DNA from: Candidatus Hecatellales archaeon B24
GTDB taxonomy: Archaea > Thermoproteota > Bathyarchaeia > Hecatellales > Hecatellaceae
DNA: 5,362 nucleotides
Assembly (NCBI GenBank): GCA_001593855.1
Contig: LUCC01000060.1
Span: forward strand, 1-5,362
Reading direction: 5' to 3'
Shown: positions 1 through 5,053 of the stretch, in pieces
Numbering within the stretch: the first letter of the stretch is position 1
Layout of the letters: the number at the start of each line of letters is the position of its first letter
Position numbers and translations under genes: made by a program
The notes under the pieces: generated by a model
What the model saw: only the letters and a program-made list of their open reading frames with translations
Databases searched by the model: none
Told to the model about the DNA's origin: nothing

Positions 1-72
1 AAACCTGGGGAACGTTGGCCTGAAACTCATAACCTCGGTAAGCTTAAAGGTTGACGAGAGAACTGGGTAAGT

Positions 73-115
73 GTTTCCCTGTAAGCTCAGGCAACCCGCT
101 TGAGCCTGGGAAAAC
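73..115. other. Two-part hairpin, function unknown
   Basis: The outer arm GTTTCCC (73-79) pairs with GGGAAAAC (108-115) with one bulged A. The inner arm GCTCA (85-89) pairs with TGAGC (101-105) around an 11-nt loop. It could be a terminator for a gene left of the window or part of a structured RNA. No T-run follows it on the plus strand, which weakens the terminator reading. Confidence 0.3.
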
Positions 116-294
116 CGTTAATCCGATAAAGGTATCACCGTCCATCATCTTTCACCCTCCTGAACCCTATTTCGCCTGAGAGGGCAGCCTGCTTGGTACC
201 TGTCACCACATGGAAGCCTTAAACCGAGAGGAAAAAGAGTAGGGGGAAGTTTACGGATGGTATAAAGTAGCCTCTGGAGGCTGGTAGCCCAGGG

Positions 295-316
295 TAGGTT
301 CAAATATCGGTTTAAA
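295..316 (+). repeat. 22-bp direct repeat, left copy
   Basis: This 22-bp stretch begins TAGGTTCAAATATCGG and ends TTTAAA. It is repeated without mismatch at 1061-1082, 766 bp downstream, on the other side of the two-gene unit. Similarity continues weakly for about 8 bp past the right end of both copies and stops abruptly on the left. Its final TTTAAA could double as a TATA element. Confidence 0.85.
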
Positions 317-326
317 ATATCGGTTT
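302..326 (+). repeat. Tandem 12-mer overlapping the left repeat
   Basis: AAATATCGGTTT occurs at 302-313 and again at 315-326, a 13-bp period, so the left copy of the direct repeat runs into a second partial unit. A tandem AT/CGG motif upstream of a gene could be a pair of protein-binding sites. The right copy at 1061-1082 is followed only by a degenerate version. Confidence 0.6.
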
Positions 327-377
327 TGGCTGACTGGAGATTCGTGGTACGCTTGCATAATCTCGCTAAACGTTACG

Positions 378-388
378 TATTTAAGGTT
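378..388 (+). promoter_or_regulatory. TATA-like box of the two-gene unit
   Basis: TATTTAAGGTTT begins at 378 and recurs exactly upstream of the S17e gene, beginning at 4738. With the usual archaeal spacing of about 25 nt to the transcription start, RNA would begin near 403-410, shortly before the ATG at 418. This supports ATG 418 over the TTG at 388, which would sit inside the promoter element. Confidence 0.5.
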
Positions 389-417
389 TGACTTCCAATT
401 TCAATTGGGTTTCTGAA

Positions 418-648
418 ATGAAGTCCGTGCTTGTCATCAAAGGCGAAGAAGTTTATGCGCAGAACAAGGAAAAATTGGAAAAGACCCATCTGGGAAAGAT
501 AGTGGCGATTGAAATTGAATATGGAGACATCGCAGGAATCGGCTCAAGCCTAGACGAAGCCTATGAAAAAGCCGTAAAGAAATATCCAGACAGAAAGTTC
601 TATTTTAGAAAAGTTGGACCCCAACCGGCTCCAACATACCTCTTCTAG
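418..648 (+). CDS. Small DUF5678-like protein, first gene of protease pair
   Basis: This is a 76-residue soluble protein without signal peptide or membrane segment. After a short N-terminal strand (residues 3-8) comes a basic helix-like stretch (14-23), then LGKIVAIE (25-32), an acidic turn, GIGSSLDEAYEKA (40-52), and a YPDRKFYFRKVG block (56-67). I recognise the layout from small bacterial and archaeal proteins of the DUF5678 type, whose function is, as far as I know, unestablished. The frame opens at a TTG at 388, but that codon overlaps the TATA-like box, so ATG 418 is preferred. The protease gene starts 11 nt after the stop, so the two are almost certainly co-transcribed. Being first and small, it could be a partner, regulator or substrate of the protease; this is inference. 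The family assignment is from memory. Confidence 0.75.
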   Translation: MKSVLVIKGEEVYAQNKEKLEKTHLGKIVAIEIEYGDIAGIGSSLDEAYEKAVKKYPDRKFYFRKVGPQPAPTYLF

Positions 649-659
649 GCTGAAACCCC

Positions 660-1022
660 ATGAAAGTGGCGTACAAGAACGACATGCCAATATTGAAACT
701 GAAAGTTAAGGGCTCTAAGGGACAATCCGAATACGATGCCTACTTAGATACTGGTGCTGGAAGGACACTAATCCCCGAAAAAGACGCCAAAAAGTTGGGC
801 TTACCTTACGCCGGAGACACAACCGTAATAACCGGAAGCGGCAAAGACATCATCAGGCTCTATCGGGCTCAGATTGAATTTTTAGGCAAAGAGTTCCACA
901 TTCTGGTCTTTGGAAGAGACCTACCCAAGCAAGCACAAATCAAAGCTATGATCGGAAGAGACATCCTAGACAAATACAAGGCATGCTTTGACGGAGTTAG
1001 AAAAGAAATAGAGATAACCTAA
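660..1022 (+). CDS. Retropepsin-like (clan AA) aspartic protease
   Basis: At 120 residues this has the size of one retroviral-type protease subunit. The catalytic motif is YLDTGAGRTLIP (28-39), with D30-T31-G32-A33. A flap-like turn TGSGKD lies at 58-63, and the second hallmark, the hydrophobic-GRD motif, is MIGRDIL at 97-103, corresponding to the GRN/GRD helix of retropepsins. With only one DTG the enzyme must dimerise to build an active site, as known for the family. There is no signal peptide, so it should be cytoplasmic. It starts at ATG 660, 11 nt after the small upstream gene, with no clear Shine-Dalgarno, suggesting coupled translation. No retroelement genes are near, so it is a stand-alone cellular protease of unknown substrate. 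The composition looks more A-rich than the neighbouring housekeeping genes. Confidence 0.85.
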   Translation: MKVAYKNDMPILKLKVKGSKGQSEYDAYLDTGAGRTLIPEKDAKKLGLPYAGDTTVITGSGKDIIRLYRAQIEFLGKEFHILVFGRDLPKQAQIKAMIGRDILDKYKACFDGVRKEIEIT

Positions 1023-1047
1023 CCCACGTCGGTTCAAAAACAATATC

Positions 1048-1061
1048 ATACGCACGCGTAT
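1048..1061. repeat. Interrupted palindrome ATACGC-AC-GCGTAT
   Basis: Perfect 6-bp arms are separated by 2 bp, and the element abuts the right copy of the 22-bp direct repeat, sharing one base. It lies 26 bp after the protease stop. It could be a protein-binding site or the base of a small hairpin. Confidence 0.5.
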
Positions 1062-1082
1062 AGGTTCAAATATCGGTTTAAA
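1061..1082 (+). repeat. 22-bp direct repeat, right copy
   Basis: This is identical over 22 bp to 295-316 and in the same orientation. The two copies enclose the small gene and the protease. A weaker look-alike, GGTTCAAAAACAATATC, sits just upstream at 1031-1047. The T-loop-like GGTTCAAAT recalls the 3' part of a tRNA gene, but its flanks do not form a T-stem. Confidence 0.85.
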
Positions 1083-1123
1083 TTACCGGGATTCAAATCT
1101 CTTCCCCGCATTACCAAAGATTT

Positions 1124-1155
1124 AGCCTTATTTTTGTCTAAATAAGACGCTTTTT
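1124..1155 (+). terminator. Putative terminator of the two-gene unit
   Basis: AGC plus CTTATTT (1124-1133) pairs with AAATAAG (1140-1146) and, after a 2-nt bulge, GCT (1149-1151), around a 6-nt loop. A TTTTT run (1151-1155) follows. It lies about 100 bp after the protease stop. The stem is AT-rich, so the T-run may be the real archaeal termination signal. Confidence 0.4.
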
Positions 1156-1190
1156 ACTATGTTTCACGAGAACATCTGCTATTTTGTGCA

Positions 1191-1209
1191 GATTTTAAGT
1201 CTTAAAATC
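1191..1209. repeat. 19-bp palindrome GATTTTAAG-T-CTTAAAATC
   Basis: Nine-bp arms match perfectly around a single central T. The core ATTTTAAG-CTTAAAAT recurs in the palindrome at 5292-5311. A 1-nt spacer makes an RNA hairpin unlikely, so a DNA-binding site for a dimeric protein is more plausible. No gene start lies close by. Confidence 0.6.
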
Positions 1210-1236
1210 AAGAACTGGGAATACTCCTACGTTTTA

Positions 1237-1271
1237 GTTCAGTTTCAAGAAACCCGCTTCTTCTCCTGAAC
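1237..1271. other. Hairpin downstream of tRNA-Gln
   Basis: GTTCAG (1237-1242) pairs with CTGAAC (1266-1271), and an inner stem AAGAA (1247-1251) pairs with TTCTT (1258-1262) around the loop ACCCGC, with an internal loop between the stems. Read on the minus strand it begins 25 nt past the tRNA CCA end and could shape 3' trailer processing. Read on the plus strand it is followed by TTTTT at 1276-1280 and would look like a terminator. Confidence 0.45.
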
Positions 1272-1296
1272 CAGACTTTTTCTGACTTGGGTATAA

Positions 1297-1374
1297 TGGT
1301 AGCCCGGGGGAGATTCGAACTCCCGTCGGCGGGTCCAAAGCCCGCCATGCTTGTCCTGACTACACCACCGGGCT
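1297..1374 (-). tRNA. trnQ: tRNA-Gln (anticodon UUG), CCA encoded
   Basis: The minus strand folds as a full cloverleaf. The acceptor stem AGCCCGG (from 1374) pairs with CCGGGCT (1307-1301). A D-arm with GG in the loop follows. The anticodon stem GCGGG/CCCGC carries the loop CTTTGGA, giving anticodon TTG for glutamine. The T-arm is GGGAG-TTCGAAT-CTCCC. The discriminator is A (1300) and CCA is encoded at 1299-1297. No intron is present. The A1-U72 pair fits archaeal tRNA-Gln, in which it is known to be an identity element for the GatDE amidotransferase that converts Glu-tRNA to Gln-tRNA. The variable loop has 4 nt. The gene is divergent from the glycerate kinase, and its T-arm side faces the accessory unit. 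Confidence 0.97.
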
Positions 1375-1400
1375 TCCTTTCAGACGCTCATAGGCTAGTA

Positions 1401-1408
1401 GGTTTAAG
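1401..1408 (-). promoter_or_regulatory. TATA-like box for tRNA-Gln
   Basis: On the minus strand CTTAAACC lies about 31 nt upstream of the tRNA 5' end, preceded by an A-rich stretch resembling a BRE. That would start RNA about 5 nt before the mature 5' end. Confidence 0.45.
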
Positions 1409-1410
1409 TC

Positions 1411-1418
1411 ATATTTTA
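1411..1418 (+). promoter_or_regulatory. TATA-like box for glycerate kinase
   Basis: ATATTTTA on the plus strand lies next to the tRNA TATA-like box, pointing the other way. Transcription would begin near 1438-1442, giving a leader of about 30 nt before ATG 1470. No clear Shine-Dalgarno is visible in that leader. Confidence 0.3.
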
Positions 1419-1469
1419 GCTGTTTCGCCGCGGGGAAACCGTTTTCTCTTTCCAAGCGATAATACTATC

Positions 1470-2849
1470 ATGAAAGTTTCGAATCTAAGCAGACTTCTTG
1501 ACAACGCTGCAAGCGAGGCTACTAGGAGAGCTAGAGAGCTAGCCTTAAAACTTTTGATGGTTGGAGTTGAAGCTGCCGACCCCAAGGCCTGCGTTAGAGA
1601 GCATGTAAGGCTGGAAGGAGAAACCCTCAGGGTTGGAGGGAGAAGCTTCAACCTTCCCGAGGTTGGACGTATCTTAGTAGTTGGAGGAGGTAAAGCCTCG
1701 GGCAGGATGGCTGAAGCTCTCGAGGAAATTCTGGGGGACAGGATAACAGGCGGAATTGTGAACGTTCCAAGAGGAACCTCCAGAATGTTTAAGGTGAAAC
1801 ACGTAAGGCTTAACGAGGCCAGCCATCCTATCCCAGACGAGCAGGGGGTTGAAGGCGTAAAAAAGATGGTTGAACTCCTGGAGGGGGCAGGAGAGAAAGA
1901 TCTGGTTTTCGCCCTGATTTCGGGGGGAGGCTCAGCCCTCATGCCACTTCCAGCGGAGGGAGTGACCCTGGCTGAAAAACAGGAGGCCACGAGCCTTCTG
2001 CTGAGGTCTGGAGCACCTATCCAGGCTGTTAACACTGTTAGAAAGCATATTTCAGCCATTAAAGGTGGGAGAATGGCTTTGAAGGCTTACCCTGCAAGCC
2101 TTATCTCGCTTATAATTTCCGATGTGGTTGGAGATAGGCTGGAGAATATAGCTTCGGGGCCGACGGTTCCAGACCCGACAACCTACCAGCAAGCCCTTCA
2201 AGTATGTGTACGGTATGAGGCTTTGGAAAAGCTTCCTTCAGCGGTTAGAAGGCTTCTGGAGGATGGGGCTAGAGGACGCCTAGAGGAAACTCCTAAGCCT
2301 GGAAGCCCTGTTTTCGCTAAAACCTTGAATGTTCTTGTGGGGACCAACCGGAAGTCCTGTATGGCGATGGTTAAGGAGGCTAAAAGGCTGGGGTTAAACA
2401 GGCTTTTCCTAGCTTCAACCCTTGAAGGGGAGGCGAGACATGTGGGGACGGCTCTGGCCGCCATCCTAAGGGAAGCAGCGGAGACAGAGGCCCTCCTGCC
2501 TAAGCCCCTAGCCATAATCCTGGGAGGAGAAACCACTGTAACCGTTAGGGGAAAAGGGAAAGGTGGAAGAAATCAGGAGCTGGCTTTAAGTGCCTCAAAA
2601 AAGTTAAAGGGGCTTGAAGGGGTAGCCTTAGCTGCCATGGGAAGCGACGGAGTAGACGGCTTCACCGACGCTGCTGGAGCTGTGGTGGACGGCTACACGG
2701 TTGAGAGAGCTGAGAGACTTGGACTGGATTTGGAGGCCCTACTATACGATAATGATTCCTACCATTTTTTCCTAGGTCTAGGAGACCTTATCTTTACCGG
2801 GCCCACGGGCACTAACGTTAATGATTTCATTATTCTTGTAGCCGTGTAG
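1470..2849 (+). CDS. Glycerate 2-kinase (DUF4147/MOFRL, GckA-type)
   Basis: The protein phosphorylates D-glycerate with ATP; members in archaea make 2-phosphoglycerate, linking glycerate from sugar or serine breakdown to lower glycolysis. Its 459 residues match the family's usual length. The N-terminal domain shows VVGGGKASGRMA (70-81, K75 probably catalytic), ASHPIPDE, ISGGGSALMPLP (150-161), NTVRKHISAIKGGRMA (from 188, with R191) and the ISDVVGD...ASGPTVPDP block. The C-terminal MOFRL domain shows GGETTVTVRGKGKGGRNQE (352-370), GSDGVDGFTDAAGA (391-404) and GPTGTNVND (444-452). The frame stays open upstream to 1287, but that part crosses tRNA-Gln and cannot be coding, so ATG 1470 is the start. 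It is a single gene, divergent from the tRNA and convergent with the histone 22 bp away. The C-terminus is complete. Confidence 0.95.
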   Translation: MKVSNLSRLLDNAASEATRRARELALKLLMVGVEAADPKACVREHVRLEGETLRVGGRSFNLPEVGRILVVGGGKASGRMAEALEEILGDRITGGIVNVPRGTSRMFKVKHVRLNEASHPIPDEQGVEGVKKMVELLEGAGEKDLVFALISGGGSALMPLPAEGVTLAEKQEATSLLLRSGAPIQAVNTVRKHISAIKGGRMALKAYPASLISLIISDVVGDRLENIASGPTVPDPTTYQQALQVCVRYEALEKLPSAVRRLLEDGARGRLEETPKPGSPVFAKTLNVLVGTNRKSCMAMVKEAKRLGLNRLFLASTLEGEARHVGTALAAILREAAETEALLPKPLAIILGGETTVTVRGKGKGGRNQELALSASKKLKGLEGVALAAMGSDGVDGFTDAAGAVVDGYTVERAERLGLDLEALLYDNDSYHFFLGLGDLIFTGPTGTNVNDFIILVAV

Positions 2850-2861
2850 AGGGTAAACTTA

Positions 2862-2880
2862 ACCTTTTCCTTTACTCTTT
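2862..2880 (+). terminator. T-rich stretch after glycerate kinase
   Basis: The plus strand reads CCTTTTCCTTTACTCTTT just past the kinase stop, with no hairpin. Pyrimidine and T-rich tracts are the known archaeal termination signal. It overlaps the 3' end of the convergent histone gene. Confidence 0.35.
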
Positions 2881-3093
2881 CAGGAATTTTTTAACAGCCA
2901 GCTCTACGTCTTCCCTTTTAACGGTTTTACGTTTAGCGTGGGCGCAGTAGTCCATGGCTTCCTTGGCGATTTTTACGGCTAAATCTTCCAGGGCTTTCCT
3001 AAGCTCTTCGGCGGCAGCCTCACTAACCCTGTAGGCTCCAGCCTTCTTAATCAACCTGTGAAGCGGTGCGAGAGAAATCTCTTTTTCTGCCAA
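2872..3093 (-). CDS. Archaeal histone (HMf family)
   Basis: This 73-residue single histone fold dimerises and wraps DNA, compacting the chromosome. It aligns by eye with HMfB: LAPLHRLIKKAGAYRVS (8-24, with the DNA-contacting R22), the long central helix about 27-53, HAKRKTVKREDVELAV (52-67, with the L2-loop KT at 56-57), and the C-terminal helix ending FLKE. The length fits the 66-75 residues usual for the family, with no tail. C50 is a minor oddity. The start is TTG (3093-3091). No ATG or GTG lies in frame upstream, and GGTG sits 7 nt before it as Shine-Dalgarno. A nearer-looking ATG at 3106 is out of frame. The gene is divergent from the TatD-type hydrolase and shares its promoter region. 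Confidence 0.96.
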   Translation of the reverse strand: MAEKEISLAPLHRLIKKAGAYRVSEAAAEELRKALEDLAVKIAKEAMDYCAHAKRKTVKREDVELAVKKFLKE

Positions 3094-3129
3094 GTTTGGG
3101 CACCATTTTTATTTTTAAGCCCTAATTCC

Positions 3130-3143
3130 CTAAATAAATTTTT
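3130..3143. promoter_or_regulatory. Shared divergent promoter of histone and TatD gene
   Basis: TAAATAAATTTTTG on the plus strand, and ATTTATTTA on the minus, can serve as TATA boxes for both genes. Minus-strand RNA would begin near 3110, about 17 nt before the histone TTG. Plus-strand RNA would begin near 3160, about 10 nt before the TatD TTG. One AT-rich core probably recruits TBP in both orientations. Confidence 0.5.
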
Positions 3144-3169
3144 GCTTTGGGGAAAAGGGGGGCTTAAGC

Positions 3170-4030
3170 TTGAAAAAGGTAAAAATAAAGCCTCAGAAGC
3201 GGGAGGTTGACAAAATAAGCTTAAAGAGGGGAAAACCGGAGCCAACCTACATCGACAGCCACATCCACCTGTCAGACGAAGCCTACCAAGGGAAAATAGA
3301 GGCAGTCTTAGAGCAGGCTGAAAGGGAGGGCGTAAGAATAGTGATAGCCAACAGTGAAGACCTGGAAACAAGCCTTAAAACTCTTAGAATCGCCGAAAGC
3401 CATCCTCTAAAAGTTCTGCCCGCCATAGGCGTCCACCCGTGGGCTGCCCCTGAAATTGAAGCAGAAGAGTTGGGAGAGGTTGTAGAGCTGATTGCCAGAT
3501 GTAAAGGGAAGCTTGCCGCTGTAGGCGAAGTAGGCTTGGACACAGCCTACACGAGGGGAAACCTAGAAGCCTGGAAGAGGCAGCGGGAGGTTTTCCATTC
3601 CATGCTGGAGGCTGCTGAAAAGGCTGGGCTTCCGGTAATAGCCCATTCGAGGAGAAGTTCGCTAGAAGTTTTCGAGGAATCCGCCAGCTACCGAGTTAAA
3701 ATGGTTTTCCACTGGTTCAGCGGTGAAATCAAAGTTTTAAAGAGGATTTTGGATGCTGGCTGCTACATAACGGTAGGCCCCTCCATCTGCTACTCAAGGC
3801 ATATCCAGCGGGTAGCCGGTGAAACTCCGCTTTCCAGGGTTATGACGGAAACCGACGGGCCTGTAAAGTATAAGGGGCCCTTCCAAAACCTGGAAACCAC
3901 CCCTGCCCTGATACCCAAAGTGGTGGAGAAAATCGCGGAGGTGAAAAGAAGCTCGTTGGAAGAGGTGGCAGCTCAGATAGTAGGTAACTGCCGAAGGCTT
4001 TTCGCCAGGGTGAATGAAGCTTTAGAATAG
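3170..4030 (+). CDS. TatD-family metal-dependent hydrolase
   Basis: This is a TIM-barrel metallohydrolase of the TatD type; relatives are Mg-dependent DNases, and archaeal members are mostly uncharacterised. All metal ligands are visible: DSHIHL (29-34, H31 and H33), GEVGLD (119-124, E120), IAHSR (157-161, H159), FHWFSG (180-185, H181) and TETDGP (226-231, D229). The closing NCRRLF block near the C-terminus is also typical. At 286 residues it is slightly longer than the usual 250-265 because of a lysine-rich N-terminal extension of about 26 residues. The start is TTG 3170, after GGGGGG at 7 nt spacing; no other start codon occurs before the first metal motif, so the extension is probably real. 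The last 9 bp overlap the end of the convergent LysE-type gene. The substrate is unknown. Confidence 0.93.
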   Translation: MKKVKIKPQKREVDKISLKRGKPEPTYIDSHIHLSDEAYQGKIEAVLEQAEREGVRIVIANSEDLETSLKTLRIAESHPLKVLPAIGVHPWAAPEIEAEELGEVVELIARCKGKLAAVGEVGLDTAYTRGNLEAWKRQREVFHSMLEAAEKAGLPVIAHSRRSSLEVFEESASYRVKMVFHWFSGEIKVLKRILDAGCYITVGPSICYSRHIQRVAGETPLSRVMTETDGPVKYKGPFQNLETTPALIPKVVEKIAEVKRSSLEEVAAQIVGNCRRLFARVNEALE

Positions 4031-4688
4031 GAGCACGGCTTGCATCCCGTATTTGGCTAGAAGGTATAAGCCGAAGCCTGTGAGGAGGAAACTGCATATT
4101 TTCACCAGCAGCTCCTGGCGTTTCAGAATGGTTTTTCTTCCAGACCAAACCGTGTAGGCTACAAGCGTATACCATGTGAGGTCTGCTGTGAAGTGGCCTA
4201 GACTCCAGAATAGCACGCCGAACATGGCAGCCGTCAGATAAGCGTCCATTAGAAGAGCGAAGCCCAAAGTCGCCCACCACAAGGGCACTGTAGGGTTAAG
4301 AAACGTGCTGAAGAGGATTCCTCCTGGAACAGGGTGGAGGCCTAGGTGGGGAAGCCCGTCCAGCTTCCCGTTTTCTCTTCCCCCTTTCCCGTGGAAACCT
4401 TTCAAGCCGAAGAGGGTGAGAAGAATGCCGCCTAGAATGCCGAAGGACAGAACTATCGAGGGGCTTTGAAGAATCAGGTGGAAACCCGAAACTATGAGTA
4501 TTATTAGGGGGACCTCAACGGTGAAGTGGCCCAGCGAGGTGAGAGGCCCTGTTTTTACCCCCCACCTAGGGCTTTTAGCTAAAATGTAGATTAGAAGAGG
4601 CCCGGGAATCATAACTCCTGATAAGGATACTACAAATCCAACTGCGAACTGGTAGATTTCAAAGAGGAATCCTGCTCACCCCTGACAA
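4022..4688 (-). CDS. LysE-family membrane exporter with +1 frame break near start
   Basis: This is an integral membrane protein of the LysE/RhtB amino-acid exporter superfamily, archaeal type, with about six hydrophobic segments and a short basic loop after the third. Family marks are GFVVSLSGVMIPGPLL in the first segment, SLGHFTVEVPLIILIV in the second, and FLNPTVPLWW. The long frame has an ATG at 4612, but that lies inside the first membrane segment. Conserved codons continue upstream to a stop at 4678-4676 without any ATG, GTG or TTG. The best start is TTG 4688, with GGTG 7 nt upstream as in the histone gene, but it is in another frame that ends at TGA 4661-4659. Skipping one base at CTT-TGA joins the two into about 221 residues, normal for the family. 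It may be sequence error, pseudogene or programmed shift. Substrate unknown. Confidence 0.8.
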
Positions 4689-4735
4689 TTGCTACCACCC
4701 TTATGCGGTGCAGCGGAGGCTGAAAGCCGAAACAG

Positions 4736-4746
4736 TTATTTAAGGT
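4736..4746. promoter_or_regulatory. Shared divergent promoter of S17e and LysE-type gene
   Basis: TTATTTAAGG on the plus strand is a TATA-like box about 50 nt before the S17e start; RNA would begin near 4763-4766, just before the Shine-Dalgarno. Its complement CCTTAAATAA can act on the minus strand for the LysE-type gene, with RNA near 4715 and a leader of about 25-30 nt. The core recurs exactly at 378. Confidence 0.5.
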
Positions 4747-4787
4747 TTACCGTTCTTGAGAATTTAAGCCCGGGTGATAGGCCGAGT

Positions 4788-4994
4788 TTGGGGCGTGTAA
4801 AGACAGGGATTGTCAAAAGGATTTCCCGAAGCCTTCTAGAGAAATATCCAAGCCTTTTCACCGCCGACTACGAGAAAAACAAGCAGCTGGTAAACCGTAT
4901 GGTGGCATCGGACTCTAAAAAGCTTAAAGACCAAATAGCAGGATACATAACCCACCTTGTAAGGCTTCAAAGCCAGAAAACCGGTAAAGAGTAA
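4788..4994 (+). CDS. rps17e: 30S ribosomal protein S17e
   Basis: This is a component of the small ribosomal subunit found only in archaea and eukaryotes. The 68-residue protein begins MGRVKTGIVKRISRSLLEKYP (two blocks, 1-11 and 12-21), followed by the F24-T25-x-D27 helix start, NKQLV, and the signature SKKLKDQIAGYITHLV (43-58). Length is typical for the archaeal form. The frame is open further upstream to a TTG at 4689, but the homology begins exactly at TTG 4788. GGTGAT, a perfect match to the archaeal 16S 3' end, lies 9 nt before it. The TATA-like box also lies inside the upstream part, so the longer reading is excluded. It is a single gene, divergent from the LysE-type exporter. Confidence 0.96.
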   Translation: MGRVKTGIVKRISRSLLEKYPSLFTADYEKNKQLVNRMVASDSKKLKDQIAGYITHLVRLQSQKTGKE

Positions 4995-5053
4995 ACCCTT
5001 AAATCAGCTGCAACCCCTAACTTTTCTCGGGATGAAGAAACTGACCTGAGCCG

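Larger units (their letters stand above)
1..387. other. Left gene-free flank
   Basis: I find no convincing gene here. Frame 2 of the plus strand is open from the window edge to a stop at 68-70 and could be the last 22 codons of a gene lying to the left, but that is too little to call. On the minus strand a strong Shine-Dalgarno-like sequence (GGAGGGTGA, about 160-152) precedes an ATG at 148 and a 34-codon ORF ending at 44; it matches nothing I know. The stretch also holds a hairpin at 73-115, a small hairpin at 269-282, a TATAAA at 261-266 and a tandem AT-rich motif at 302-326. The right part is probably the promoter region of the two-gene unit that follows. Confidence 0.5.

Noticed and set aside
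2..70. C-terminal end of a gene entering from the left
   Set aside because: Only 22 open codons with no recognisable motif; it cannot be told from chance.
155..200. Glycine-riboswitch-like CTCTCAGGCGAAA on the minus strand
   Set aside because: Only the 3' signature is present. The GAGAG partner and the CGAAGGGG core are missing upstream, and the downstream ORF is not a glycine gene.
295..316. tRNA 3' end fragment in the 22-bp repeat (GGTTCAAAT)
   Set aside because: Flanking bases do not form a T-stem in either copy, and the sequence does not match the local tRNA-Gln T-arm (GTTCGAATC).
388..417. TTG start giving an 86-residue version of the small DUF5678-like protein
   Set aside because: The TTG overlaps the TATA-like box; ATG 418 is at the right distance from it and precedes the first protein-like strand.
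295..1082. CRISPR array
   Set aside because: Only two full repeat copies exist, 766 bp apart with genes between; there is no regular repeat-spacer pattern.
1287..1469. Upstream extension of the glycerate kinase frame
   Set aside because: It runs across the whole tRNA-Gln gene on the other strand and gives no kinase-like sequence before ATG 1470.
1409..2536. Minus-strand open frames at 1409-2059 and 2198-2536
   Set aside because: They lie antisense inside the well-supported glycerate kinase and have proline/serine-rich, unstructured products typical of shadow frames.
3051..4280. Minus-strand open frames at 3051-3371, 3283-3543 and 3840-4280
   Set aside because: They are antisense to the TatD gene or overlap histone and LysE-type genes in other frames, and their products have no family features.
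4689..4787. N-terminal extension of S17e
   Set aside because: S17e homology starts at TTG 4788 with a perfect GGTGAT ribosome site, and the extension covers the TATA-like box.
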